Source: Strongylocentrotus droebachiensis
Lineage: Eukaryota; Echinodermata; Echinoidea; Camarodonta; Strongylocentrotidae
NCBI GenBank assembly: GCA_035222895.1
Contig: JAVYIG010002514.1
Location: 179,409 to 243,408 of the forward strand
Length of the DNA: 64,000 nt
Direction: 5' to 3'
Shown: positions 38,481 to 49,653 of the stretch, piece after piece
Layout: each line of letters starts with the position of its first letter
Numbering within the stretch: position 1 is the stretch's first letter
The notes under the pieces: model-generated
Seen by the model: only the letters and a program-made list of their open reading frames with translations
What the model was told of the DNA's origin: nothing
Database searches by the model: none
Made by a program: the position numbers and the translations under genes

Positions 38481-39007
38481 TTTTGGGGGTGATTTTCAAA
38501 TTTTCATTTAATGTTTAATGTCTCACGACATTAGCCCTAATGACTGATGCTTAATGTGTCTTTGAATTGTATAACACACACCCCATATTTCCCCCAAACA
38601 GAGGTCCCAATACATAGAGGCTGGACTGGGATGATGCCCAAACCTAAACGAAAAGTTTACTTCAGAAATCCATTTTCATGACACGCATGAACAATCGGTC
38701 TTGTGATATTTTGACGGCCATTATGAATGTGAGCAAAAGACATAATCTTTAACAAAATTAGATATACCCTTGCGATAATTCATTTTAGATTCGTATAATC
38801 AAAATACACACTGGATGATTGGCCTTCGTTAAATAGGAGGCGATATCAGGACATACCAAGAGACTTATTTTATGTGATAAGAATGTGGTTGAAATGCACA
38901 TCTAACTTTCGTAAGGGAATTTTTACTTTCCTTCGCAGAATGAGTTTTCTTACCTGCATCACAAGTCCCAACATAGTATTATGACCCCATCACAGTCTTC
39001 TTGCATT

Positions 39008-39193
39008 ATTGGCCCGAATTCACAAAGCAAGGTTTGAGCTCAGACCAAGGTTTGTCGTCAAACCTCCTTTTGTTTCGCCAAACCTCCTTTTGTTCTTTAC
39101 AAACCAGGTTTGTAAAAAAACGCGTAAAACGTGTCATATGACGTACGAAAACCAAGGTTTGTCGACAAACCTCCTTTGTGAATTCGGGCCAAT
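39008..39193. mobile_element. Palindromic MITE with GGCCCGAATTCAC ends
   Basis: ATTGGCCCGAATTCACAAAG at the left and CTTTGTGAATTCGGGCCAAT at the right are perfect inverted repeats of 20 bp (one inserted C or CT shifts the inner part). Inside, AAGGTTTG/CAAACCT words are repeated in both orientations four or more times, so the whole 186 bp can fold. No coding capacity. The superfamily is not assigned. Confidence 0.8.
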
Positions 39194-41159
39194 GTGTTTG
39201 AACTTCGTGATCCGACGTTAAAAGCTCCGTTTCCTTTCATCAACTTGAAAAAATTAGACTGAGATGGCGCTAGTAAAAAAAAAATCAGCCGTCGCTCAAT
39301 GTCTTTGACAGAAAATATACTTCGGCTAACGAATCTCACTTTTTTATTTTACGTTGCCTGTTAAATAAACACTTATAATAGAGGAAAACAGGTTAATGCA
39401 TTACACTGGGAAAGACTTTTATAATGAAGAATAAAAAGAATGTGAGAATAAGCTTTTAAAAGTATAACAATGCATATGATAAACTTCACACATACACACT
39501 AAGAAAAAAAGGTACAATTCTGCTACAATAGTAACTCCAGGGAGCTCCGACGATAGCAGCACCCTCTGTCAAAAAAGCGTAGCTGGATGCAAATCTGCAC
39601 CCCAATTGCACCCTTATTTCTTAGAGTAAACATATACTCACATACTATAAGCATACTGTACATAACATTGCACACTGCAATATATATAAACAAATATTAT
39701 TAATATCAAAGAGCGTTGTTTAAATAACGGATGTTCCTTCAGGAACCTACCCTCTTACTCCGTGACAATGTGTGGTATATTGTAATGAGCACAGCAGAAA
39801 ATATTCCGTCTAAAGCTTCTTGATAGAACAGTTGAACACGGGGGGGGGGGGGGGCATTATGAACAAGAAATAACTGACGATCAAAAAGTAAAAAAATAAT
39901 CACGTGAAAGCAACAGTAAGATGACAAGATTAGACTTTTAATGTCTGGATATTTCGTCAATAGTGGTATCTTCAATAAACGTTAAGCCAATAAAGAAAAC
40001 AAAGGCAGACATTTTGGATCCAGCTTCTGAGAGATAGCTACGAAACCAAGACACGTGATCACCGATACAACTTTGTTTCATGCATGGATAGGGATGATCG
40101 AACCAAAACTCATCAAAAAGTTTTGTCCCAAAAAACAAGAAGTAACAACATTTTCAATACAACAAAAGTATCCTCGGCTTTCAAACTTGACAGCAGTTTT
40201 AAAGGCGATAGTAAACTTACTAAAATAATGTATATTTTAAAAAATTAAATTTAATTTATCAAACCTTCGAATGATTTTATGAATACGGATTAGAAATAAT
40301 ATTTGTGTACTCTAAAAATACGAGTTACTCATAGACATTCCACCCCCCCCTTAACCCCTCCTCCTTAATGTTTTCTTTCTCTCCCTCTCTCTCTCTCTCT
40401 CTGTCTCTCTTCCCCCCTCTCACTCTCTCTCTCTCTCTCTCTCTCTCCCCCTCTCTCTCTCTCTCTCTCTCTCTACACATCTTCCCTCTCACTCGCATAT
40501 CTTCATGCTATACGGGCTCCTTGAATGGAATTCAAAACACTGTCAACAAAATATAAAATATATTTATTTTCGACTTCCATAATACTCTAATAGGTCACAT
40601 CATCATTACACTTTTTTGTCAAGATGATTTTTTTCTTTTCTTCACTTTCCTCTCCTCTAACAATCACACCTAGAGAACTGTATGTGGTAGCTTAGATGAA
40701 GTACAATAGCGCCATCTTGCTATCAGTCTTGTTGAATCCTCTTCTCCAAGACAAAAATTGAAAGTTAAGATTAATTTTGTAACGATTTCAATCAATCTTT
40801 TATATATATCCGTATGTCAATAAATACATTTTTTAATGGTTTTATAGTAACAGAATACATGATATGAGTAGAATATTTCCATGCGTGGAGTTAAAGTACT
40901 TCTCACCAGGATTGAGTTGTACGACTCAATGAGGGTATAGAGAAGATAAGATATATAAGATGTGGAAACAAACGTTATCGAATACCTTATTAATAACGTT
41001 TGAATTTTGAACATATGACGATCTCTTGAGCGTCAAAATCATATACACTGATAAGCATATTATTGATTTGAATTTGAATCGTACACTTTCAATGTATTTG
41101 TGTTCATGAGTTTAGCAGTTAAGAACAGGAAGCAAAAAATTGAAATATTATGCAGGTTT
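39194..41159. repeat. Intergenic with CT array
   Basis: No supported gene. An interrupted (CT)n array with C-rich interruptions lies at about 40376-40475. The rest is AT-rich unique-looking DNA. Confidence 0.5.
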
Positions 41160-41165
41160 TTTATT
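41160..41165 (-). terminator. Possible polyadenylation signal of gene B
   Basis: TTTATT on the plus strand gives AATAAA on the minus strand, about 405 bp after the gene B stop codon. It is the first exact hexamer I find downstream. Chance occurrence is possible. Confidence 0.3.
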
Positions 41166-41569
41166 TTAAGATTTTATCTTAAACGGATGTTTCTTTGTAA
41201 TATTTTTTGGATGTATTTGAATGTGAAATGAGATCAAAACCTATAAACTTAATCCACTAACTAGAGCAATCGGAATTAAAGTTTCGTTTCAGATTATTTA
41301 CTATAGGTGTAAGCCACCCGTCTTTTTCTTCTAATGAAGATGTGTTGTATTTCCTGTATGATATAGAACCACCTTCTCTAAACAAACAAATATAGGAACG
41401 AATGCACTATACATGAACAATAGAGGAATGAATATCGTCGCTGATCATGCGCAATGTGGACCTCATCTTCCTCATCAACATGGTGATCATCAATGACGTG
41501 AAGATGAACCACAATCCTGGGCAACAGAACGCCTTGAGTCTGAGGTCACCCTTTCGTCACGTCCTTGGG

Positions 41570-41710
41570 TTAATTGAGCGCCATTTCCTCGAATAAACTA
41601 ATACGACGTACGGTACTGGTCTCTGGTACAGAGGTAGACCTTCTCCGTTTCTCTTCTGATGACACTTTGGTATAACGGGCAAGGTTTGCTTCCGCCTCGA
41701 AGAACTCCGC
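41570..41710 (-). CDS. Gene B exon 5 (terminal)
   Basis: The acceptor GAATCACGCAG precedes GCG GAG TTC in phase 0, matching the phase-0 donor of exon 4. The exon encodes 46 residues, starting A-E-F-F-E-A-E-A-N-L and ending STVRRISLFEEMALN, then TAA. It has two basic S/T sites (R-R-R-S-T-S, V-R-R-I-S) that look like basophilic kinase sites (inference). The exon is too short to stand out as an ORF and is supported by phase and coding-like composition. Confidence 0.65.
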   Translation of the reverse strand, partial: AEFFEAEANLARYTKVSSEEKRRRSTSVPETSTVRRISLFEEMALN

Positions 41711-41812
41711 CTGCGTGATTCAAATTAGAGTAATTTTGAGAGAGATGGACAGAGAGTCACAGAGAGGGTACAGAGAGACACGAGAGGAACAGAGAGAGAG
41801 AGAGAGAGAGAG

Positions 41813-41854
<42 letters not shown>

Positions 41855-41885
41855 AGAGAGAGAGAGAGAAAAGAGAGAGAGAGAG

Positions 41886-41923
<38 letters not shown>

Positions 41924-41940
41924 AGGAGAGAGAGAGAGAG

Positions 41941-41985
<45 letters not shown>

Positions 41986-44900
41986 TGAGTGAAGGGACGA
42001 TAGGGCTAATTTTTTTCACTGTGTCCTTATAGCCAATGCATTGTAACTCGTACTAGGAATTCATGTAAGATCACAAAGGGGCCTTCCTATATTGCCAGAA
42101 AATATTTTTGTCATGGTCCTAAACTAGCAGTTCTATAAAAAAAAAAACATGTTTTAAGTTAATAGTTATTATTTTTTATTTAAATTTTGAACAGGAAAAT
42201 AAGATTTCATAAGATACAAATAAGATGAATTAACAAACAGAGCTTAAAGCCCGTCTGTATTAGTCTGGCCAGGGGGATTAGACCTCCCTGCATGGTCACT
42301 GACAGGTGGTTATCTCATCAAATCAGCTCTCAATTAACATAAGAAAAAGGGGATCACGGGGGACCAACAGGCACCAATTAGGCATTGTTTGATATAGAGA
42401 GGACGTAAGTAGCTATAAGTAGTACAGTGGGGCTTTAACTCTAACAAATTACACTTACCTTTCTATCTATATGAGCCTGTTCGCGCCATGACAGCCGACG
42501 AGGACTTTCCTTTGCATCGAACTGTTTGAGGGCGCCCTGGTGAAATTCAGGTTTATTCTTCTTCTTCTTGGGAGGCGGCGGACTTGGTTTGGGCCCGGGT
42601 TTAGGTAGCCGTTTTGTTTTCACGGGATCTAATCGTTCATCTGTCCAAAATAATTTATTCATATTCATTTTCATTCTTTTCCTCGTTATTCAAAGAGATT
42701 CATTCACAGACTATCCAGTACTATCCATAAGTGTTATTCTTTTAAAATCAATATCGACTTATTAATAAAAGAATTGATCAAGAATTCCGAAAAGGTAATA
42801 AAACAACATGACGGCTGAAATAAGAATCACAGAAAGAAATTGTAAAACAGTCAAACAAGCAACAAATGCCCGAGAAAATTAATGATTTTTTTGGTTTGAT
42901 ACCTGTTTACGATTAAAGAAGCCGTAATTTATTTCTTGTCAATTTACGCAGCGATAAGGGAACTACGGGAAAACATTTTATAATTATGTCGTGTGGGAAA
43001 ATATTTTTGATTTGCATTACATGATAACAAATGGCCTTCTAACTCGCGATTTTTTTTCATATTATGAATAACGTGCGAATATCACCTTGTTTGTGATACT
43101 TTGCTATTACACCCCGTTTTCTTTATTTATCACGTTTTTGTTATGCAATTACATGAAATTATATAACTTCGTACCTATTTGCTTAGGATTGTTGTCCGAT
43201 TTCACTTCTTCCTTTTTAAAATCCATTGGTTGCTCTGATCTGTTATCGTTACTTTTACTTAGCCGCTGCACTGTCTTTCCTCTCTTCTTGCGGATGGATA
43301 CAGGGACGTCGAGATGATGCAGCTCAAAGAATGCTGCAAGATCGTATTCGTGATGACATCTTAAGAAGTCTGGCTCTTTTTCTTCTTCTTCTTCTTCTTC
43401 TTCTTCTTCTTCTTCTTCTTCTTCTGCTTTCTCTTCTTCGATACTCTCAGGACTTGTAGGTGGTAGTTCTTCGAGAGAGAGGACATCACGTAGTACAGGG
43501 TGGGCAAACTGGAAAGAGCGGGCGTCAGTGGTTTGACGATGACCTTCCGTGGTACAAAAGCTATGAGAAGAGGCGACATGCGAAGATTCTAAAACTCTAC
43601 CCACTCGGGGATGAACATCCTCATCAGAATCGCTACAGGATGCATCCCTCCCGCCTGCAAGTTTCTTTTTTAGTTTCTTCAACGACTTTTTGTAGAATTG
43701 TATTGTGTTCTTTGGGTTTAATGGTAAAGCGTCCTGACTGTCACTGTCAGAGATTGATGACCAATCCGATGAATGATGTGACTGACTAGGATGGTGTCCA
43801 GGAGTTGTCTTTTGATCAAGGGGTCGGTTAGATTCACTCCCACTCGGTAAGCTTTGCGTTTGTGTCCACATGTTCACGGAAAAAGGTTGTTGACTGAAAG
43901 ATTCTTGGTATGTCTTCGATGTTTGGGTGCAAATGTCTGCATGAGTCCTCCGACAATCGTTTCCTGTTCCAAATGGTGAAGCCGCTATTACTTCAGGAAC
44001 GATTATGTCTCTTTGTGTCTCGTGTTTCAAGTCTCCATCAAGTGATAATCTCGAACTGTTGCTATTGAAGTTGATGCGCTTGCACAGGAGATCTACAGGG
44101 GATGCATTGGTGTGTCGTCTTGCCCCGACTGTCTTGTTTTCAAACTCTTCCATAGTTACACAACGATTTGATGTAGTCTGCGTCATCTGTTCCGGATCTG
44201 TTTCATCTTCTTCTCCATCTTCTTCTTCTTCTTCTTCTGCTTTCTCTTCTTCGATATTCTCAGGATCGGAAGGTGGTAGTTCTTCGAGAGAGAGGACATC
44301 GCGAAGTACAGGATGAGCAAACTGGAAAGATCGGGCGTGAGTGGTTTGACGATGACCTTCCGTGGTACTAAAGCTATGAGAAGAGGCGACATGAGAAGAA
44401 GATTCTAAAACCCTACCCACTCGGGGGTGAAAATCCTCATCAGAATCGCTACGGGATGCATCCCTCCCGCCTGCAAATTTCTTTTTTAGTTTCTTCAACG
44501 ACTTTTTGTAGAATTGTATTGTGTTCTTTGGGTTTAATGGGAAAGCGTCCTGACTGTCACTGTCAGTGATAGATGACCAATCCGATGAATGATGTGACTG
44601 ACTAGGATGGTGTCCAAGAGTTGTCTTTTGATCAAGGGGTCGGTTAGATTCACTCCCACTCGGTAAGCTTTGTGTTTGTCTCCACATGTTCAAGGAAAAA
44701 GGTTGTTGACTGAAAGATTCTTGGTATGTCTTCGATGTTTGGGTGCAAATATCTGCATGAATCCTCCGACAATCGTTTCCTGTTCCAAATGGTGAAGCCG
44801 CTATTACTTCAGGAACGATTATGTCTCTTTGTGTCTCTTGTTTCAAGTCTCCACCAAGTGATAATCTCGAACTGTTGCTATTGAAGTTGATGCGCTTGCA

Positions 44901-47900
44901 CAGGAGATCTACAGGGGATGCATTGGTGTGTCGTCTTGCCCCGACTGTCTTGTTTTCAAACTCTTCCATAGTTACACAACGATTTGATGTAGTCTGCGTC
45001 ATCTGTTCCGGATTTGATGTAGTCTGCGTCATCTGTTCCCGACCTTGCACCAGTCTTCCAAGATCGGGACCAGTCATATCGATATTCTGGCATTGGCAGG
45101 AGTCATTCTCCGAGGGCGCTAGACGAGGACATGTTGGATTAGAGGTCTGGCGGACACACCGATGGCATAGCCGACTGTAAAAGTTAAAGAAAGATAGACA
45201 GATAGAATAACAGAAAGAAAGAAAAAAAGAAAGAAAGAAAGAAAGAAAAAAGGAAAGAGAAAGAAAGAAAGAAAGAAAGAAAGGAGGAAAGAAGGAAAGA
45301 AGAAAGGAAGGAAAGAAAGAAAGAAATGAAAGGCTGTGTACAATGGTGACAAGGATGACTATCACTGACTAATAGAATACTGACGATAAATAAAAATTGT
45401 ATGATTGTTGTCATCCATATGACTTAACAACTGCCGAAACGCCAATTACTCGAAATTTACTTTGACGTAGGATTATAATAATACTAAGCACAATACAAAG
45501 ACATGTAGTAATTGGCTTAATAAAACCATTATTACAGAGCTACATATTTTGCTCTTGCTGTCGCAGGGATTTTTATGTATCAGATATTCAAGTGAAGGAT
45601 CTCTACTTTTCAAATACCCTGGCCCTGTCCTTCAAAACATTGTTTTTTCCTCATTTTTTTGACAAATAAAGTAGGAAAACAAAAATGAGTCTCGTTTCTT
45701 TCTAATCATTGAATTGCACACTTTTTAAAATTACAATACTGTTCGAAACTAAAACTTTTCGAGAATATACATGTCTCTCTCCTGAAATGTAATGCTTCTA
45801 TATTTATAAGGTTTCTTGAAAATGTGTAAGTCGTGCTTGATATTTTTGTTTTTAATTAACTTATCAGAAACTAGTTCAACCGATTAATAAACAACCCCGG
45901 TAATCAAAACCTGTTGTTTTCACCCGGGAGCAAGTTTGCAAACACATTAATTAGTAACGATAAGTGAAAAAAAGAACTAGACAAAAAAACGAAGCTGTGT
46001 TTTCCCTTTTTTTCAACAAACAACATGTCATTATACTGCAAATTTTTATATGGTTTCACTAGATTTAAAATCTATTTTTATAACAAATATAAGAATGCTT
46101 GTGTAAGCCGCAAGGAAAAGGCTCACATTCAGTAAAAAAAAACAGACCCAGAAGCAAAAAAATGTAATCCCTCTTTTGCAAATATGTTTTTGTTTTTGGT
46201 TGTTGTATTTTTGCATGTGTTATTTGGTAAAACAACATCTGTAAACACTGAAGGACTTTGTTTTTTTTCTCGGTTTCGAACCGAGGCCGACTAAAATTTG
46301 AGATAACAACAATAAGAGGAATAGGGGGAGAAAGGGAAAGAAAGTAGGAAAACAATAACTGACTAAGATAAAAATGAAATGTCAAGGATGAAAGGACAAA
46401 ACAACGAAAATATTAAAAAGATGGATTAAGTACATGTATGAAAATTTTCAAAAGCAAAAATATTTATAATTTACTCATGTTATGTTTTAATTTTAGAACA
46501 GGAGAACATCTTTCTTTCAATTTCAAAGGATTTAAACAAGGGGCAGAGGGTAATTATAGCAATAGGAATATTTTGGTTTAGTGGTTCATTCATTTGACTC
46601 TCAATCCGAGGACTGTGGGATCGAATCTCACCCAGGCAATATCGTCCTTTGGCAATACATCCGTATTTTGCAATCGTTCAAATCAGGCTAATATACGATT
46701 GTAATTTTAGCTATTATCCCTATTATTATTATTATTATCATCATCATCATTGCCATCATCATTATTCTTTTTATGTTTATTCTTCTTATTATTATTATCA
46801 TTATGTTTAATACTACTATTCTTATTCTTAGTAGTATTAGTATTTGTATTACTGTTGTTGTTATATTTATGATTATTATTGTTGTTCTTCTTCTTCTTAT
46901 TATTATTATCGTAATCAGCGGTCCCCTCGCTCTCGTTGCCTCTGACAAGATCTCTTGGCTACAATAATGTACTGTCATTGGTTTATCTTTACTGAATTTA
47001 TTGATGCCATATTACTTTTGAAATCTATTTTACCATAGGCTCTCCGGGATCACTATTGTCCATTGCATTTTGAAGTATAAAGGCATTGTTTAACCATGTT
47101 GCAAGTTTTACAAATCTGAGATGCATGGCCCTACATGAAATTGTGATCAGTGTCTGTGATATGGTGTATTATTGAAGCCCTAAAAAATTGCGCTTCAAAA
47201 TTATCATGAAGTGCTTCAAAAAATTAAAAAATCTTTGAAGGCCCGGTGACCGGATTTTATTTAGAATCTGAAGTAAAGATACCTTGACATTCTGTCGCAG
47301 AGCACATCCATGAGAAGGTTGACGTCACGACGATAACCGAACGGATGACCGAGTTCGGCCCGTTCAAATAACTCGCATATCCGCACATCGTCCTTCCCCA
47401 CTCCCCCCTCCTCTTCACCAGTTCCTTGTTCCGTTCCTTGGTTACCTGTCATAACCAGATTTTCGGCTCCATACCCAGGAGAGAAATGGGGACCTTCAGT
47501 GGAAGAAAAGAAAAGTATCTTGTTAATAATACTCGGGTACATGGCCAACTGTTTAGAATTATATCTAACTTTATCTTTTATTATTTTTGTTGTGTGTGTG
47601 TGTGGGGGGGGGGGGTGGGTGGGTGAGTGGGTGTGTATGTGTGTGTGAGCGTGCGCGTGTGTGTGTGTGTGTGTGTGCGTGTGTTCGTGTGCACGTTTTC
47701 TTTGTTTGATTGTTTTTATTTGCTTGTTCGTCCGCTTGTTTGTTTATTCGAATGTGTGATCGCTCTACAGAGTAAGCTGCCATTTCTACAGTTTGCTACA
47801 GATTTCTGATGTTGTTTTTGTTATTGCTTATTTTGTTGTTGTTTTTTGTCATTTTTTGTTATATTTTGAAGACTGTTGATTTAAATTTTAGAAACATATG

Positions 47901-49465
47901 AATCAAATAGCACTGACTGTGAGTCTACTATTCATTTATAATACAATGCAACATAAGTCTCAAACTACATTTCAAATAAATTTCTTCAAATTACTGTTTA
48001 AAATCAACTGTCCGGCGATAGCCAATCCGTCCGGTCACACAATGATTGGATAACTAACATTAAATGTCATTGCCTCATCTTTTTTTATTAAATATTTGAT
48101 ATTTTTCATCTATAGTCTATGCCTATGTAGAAATGGTAAATTCTGCAGTGTTTGAATTTAGATCAACCAGGGTCCCGTTGCACAAAGCTTTACTTTAATG
48201 GTAACTTTGCCATCAATGCTAACTACGATAGAAACCTTGATTTTGATTGGCTGTTCAGCCCTGTTACCATGGTAGTTGCCATTGATTGCAAATTTACCAT
48301 CAATGGTAAATTTTATGCAACGGGGCCCAGATCTTTTATAATTATAGCGATTGCGTGCGTTAGGCTTCGGTATAATCTTACAATTCAAGCTGGGAAGGGT
48401 TTTGAGGTTTGGAGAGTTTTTCCCAACAAGTCTGGAAAAAAGTAAATATAAAAATGTAATGTTGTTAAATGAAAACGATAATTGGAAGAAGATATCCATC
48501 ACTTTAGACTTTTTAATATTTATTTCCTTTCCATATCAGGCTAAATGTTGACAAACCTACAGGGCGAAACAAGATTCGTGTTATTGTTTTAATAATTGCT
48601 GCTTCATCAAAACAACAAAAAAACGATCATTAACAAAGAACATACAAACAACAGCTATATAATTATGCTATAATTATGATGGGGGTGCGGCGTCTGGAAA
48701 CCTAACAAACACAAAGCCTTTCATTTTGCCCTCAGTTTCAATGAAAATTACTTATCAAATAGCAATAACCATCATGAATGTTTGTCCTCTATAATATTGT
48801 CTAGAATAAGTCTTATCAGATTTTACAAGAACTTCCTTGTCAACTTCTTCAAATTGCTGTTTTAAATTAACTGTCCGGAAACACAACTTGTCCAGACACA
48901 CAACGCCTGGGTATACAACAAAAAATATTTACACGTGACTTGATACATCTACATGTATATTGATAAGGTCTGTGCAATCATGAAAGACAATACCCATCCA
49001 CTTCATTTATTTTATTCATTTAATCGTTCTGGTATCCGACTTCGCCCCACCCCAACCCGCCTTTCACGATTCAGATATTTATTTGTACTCGACTCTGTTC
49101 ATAAATTCAACTCACAGGTTAAACGTTAAACTTCTGCGTCGGAAATTAATTATATAATTTGAAATACCAATGACCAAGGCTTAATTTTGAAACTCATGAT
49201 TTGAAGTACCAATTACCATTTTTGTCGCTTCACTATCTTTTGCATGTATTTGTTCCTTATTTCATCTATTTCATTCTATACACGTGATGTATTTATTTCT
49301 TGTAATTATGTATTTTCTTGAATATTACTGTAACGCCAGTGGAAAACAAATTTATATTTAACTTGTTTGCAAAGACCAAATAAAATATCTTGTATCTTGT
49401 AAGTCTAAAAAAAAACTTTGGGGAAAAGATCATTTTAATGATTTGAACTCACCCTCTGTCTTCAT
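41570..49465 (-). CDS. Gene B: unrecognised 848-aa disordered protein with a tandem-duplicated core
   Basis: Five minus-strand exons join in phase: 49465-49453, 47493-47283, 45174-43175, 42640-42459 and 41710-41570 (stop TAA). Every junction is GT-AG and every split codon is completed (GGT, AGT, GAT, then phase 0), which is strong evidence for one gene. The protein runs as follows: a short start M-K-T-E-G; an acidic/Gly-rich stretch; a compact segment ICELFERAELGHPFGYRRD (about 40-60); a Cys-rich patch (about 78-104); two nearly identical ~272-residue units (about 122-665); a conserved-looking basic segment after Glu runs (HEYDLAAFFELHHLDVPVS); a Pro/Lys-rich linker; and a C-terminus with PRRLSWREQAHIDRK and STVRRISLFEEMALN. 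No signal peptide or membrane segment is seen. Repeated TQT motifs suggest dynein light chain LC8 binding. The family is not recognised. The upstream CRE/CCAAT motifs are described separately. Confidence 0.75.
41745..41982. repeat. (GA)n/(GAAAA) array in gene B intron 4
   Basis: About 240 bp of nearly pure GA repeats with AAAA interruptions, starting about 35 bp upstream of the exon 5 acceptor on the gene strand. On the transcribed (minus) sense it is a long polypyrimidine CT tract directly before the acceptor, so it could act as an extended splice-site pyrimidine tract. Both ORFs over it are repeat translations. Confidence 0.85.
42459..42640 (-). CDS. Gene B exon 4
   Basis: The acceptor TTATTTTGGACAG precedes AT GAA CGA, and the first two bases complete the codon begun by the G that ends exon 3 (GAT, Asp). 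It encodes 60 further residues: a Pro/Lys-rich linker (KPGPKPSPPPPKKKKNKP) and EFHQGALKQFDAKESPRRLS followed by W-R-E-Q-A-H-I-D-R-K. The donor AAAG|GTAAGT is a perfect consensus at 42458-42453. Confidence 0.75.
43175..45174 (-). CDS. Gene B exon 3 with internal 816-bp tandem duplication
   Basis: A 2,000-bp open exon. The acceptor CTTTAACTTTTACAG precedes T CGG CTA TGC; the donor CAAATAG|GTACGA ends it. Two adjacent units with a period of 813-816 bp (for example ATGTCTCTTTGTGTCTC on the plus strand at 44005 and 44821) encode almost the same ~272 residues. Each unit has a C-V-T-M-E-E-F-E-N-K start, the TQT sites, a Ser-rich stretch, the basic block YKKSLKKLKKK, an acidic S-D-S-D-E-D site, and an end VLRDVLSLEELPP plus a Glu run. 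A shorter 30-bp duplication at about 44990-45040 repeats Q-M-T-Q-T-T-S-N again. The period is divisible by three, so the frame is kept. Confidence 0.85.
45205..45330. repeat. (GAAA)n/(AAGG) tract next to the exon 3 acceptor
   Basis: Purine-rich on the plus strand, so it is a C/T tract on the sense strand of gene B, ending about 25 bp upstream of the exon 3 acceptor. The N-terminal ~75 Ser/Leu/Phe-rich residues of the long open frame 43149-45365 are a translation of this intronic tract and are not part of the protein. Confidence 0.85.
45331..46560. other. Gene B intron 2, part: nothing recognised
   Basis: AT-rich sequence inside the intron between exons 2 and 3. No RNA gene, exon or element recognised. 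Confidence 0.5.
46565..46680 (+). mobile_element. tRNA-headed SINE fragment in gene B intron 2
   Basis: TTGGTTTAGTGGTTCATTC (A-box-like), TTTGACTCTCAATCCGAGG (anticodon-arm-like) and GGGATCGAATCTCACCC (B-box-like) follow in tRNA order, and then CCTTTGGCAATACAT, related to the CCCTTTGGTAAGGCAT body of the SINEs at 8.1 and 52.6 kb. An (ATT)n-rich tract with ATC variants at about 46718-46915 follows. It is antisense to gene B. Confidence 0.6.
47045..47215 (-). repeat. Dispersed repeat X, copy 2
   Basis: Read on the minus strand: TTTAGGGCTTCAATAATACA, CCATATCACAGACACTG, TAGGGCCATGCATCTCAGAT, then GGTTAAACAATGCCTTTAT, in the same order as 7035-7165. It sits in gene B intron 2 close to exon 2. Confidence 0.6.
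47283..47493 (-). CDS. Gene B exon 2
   Basis: The acceptor TTTTCTTCCACTGAAG precedes GT CCC CAT, completing the Gly codon begun in exon 1. The frame encodes P-H-F-S-P-G-Y-G-A-E-N-L, a Gly/Glu-rich stretch, then ICELFERAELGHPFGYRRD and N-L-L-M-D-V-L-C-D-R-M. The donor TCAAG|GTATCT leaves two bases, completed by the T of exon 3. The conserved-looking helix near its end is the best candidate for a folded domain of this protein. Confidence 0.75.
47590..47695. repeat. (GT)n microsatellite with G homopolymer
   Basis: GT/GTGTGC-type repeats with a G10 run in gene B intron 1, just upstream of exon 2. Confidence 0.85.
48171..48327. mobile_element. MITE with GGTCCCGTTGCA ends in gene B intron 1
   Basis: GGTCCCGTTGCACAAA at the left and TTTATGCAACGGGGCC at the right are inverted with one or two mismatches. 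Internally, ATGGTAA-TTTGCCATC-ATG and GTTACCATGGTAGTTGCCAT words fold back on each other. CAG flanks both sides (48168-48170 and 48328-48330), a possible 3-bp target duplication. The element is 157 bp and non-coding. I remember very similar ends as abundant in sea urchin DNA, though not checked here. Confidence 0.8.
48328..49452. other. Gene B intron 1, remaining part
   Basis: About 49190-49400 ends with AGACCAAATAAAATATCTTG and TATCTTGTAAG, a terminal pattern like the 3' tails of some LINEs, on the plus strand. I could not find a coding part. Nothing else recognised. Confidence 0.35.
49453..49465 (-). CDS. Gene B exon 1, coding part
   Basis: ATG AAG ACA GAG G is followed directly by GTGAGT, a consensus donor. 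The one-base overhang G matches the GT start of exon 2. Upstream on the minus strand, an in-frame start is absent for the visible 5'UTR. This is the weakest exon because only 13 coding bases exist, but the exact phase match and the consensus donor favour it. Confidence 0.5.
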
Positions 49466-49653
49466 TGTGCCTTTGATAAATTACATCTTCACTTGATTGT
49501 TACGTCTGAGAGCAAATGTGTTCAACTTTCTACATTACAATCCAATGCCTATAAAAAAAAAAACGGCCTGCCTTCTCGTTCAACATAGCATAGCAACGGG
49601 AGTGCGTTTGCAATTTGCGCGCATACGTAATAACAGAAATGGGCGTTAACCTG

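Noticed and set aside
41715..42019. Arg/Glu-rich and Ser/Leu-rich ORFs
   Set aside because: Pure GA array inside gene B intron 4.
44005..45180. Plus-strand ORFs of 103 and 119 codons
   Set aside because: Antisense shadows of the two gene B units; their repetition follows from the duplication.
45190..45365. N-terminal part of the 738-codon open frame as the gene B start
   Set aside because: It is an intronic GAAA tract; the phase-matched acceptor at 45174 shows the exon begins after it.
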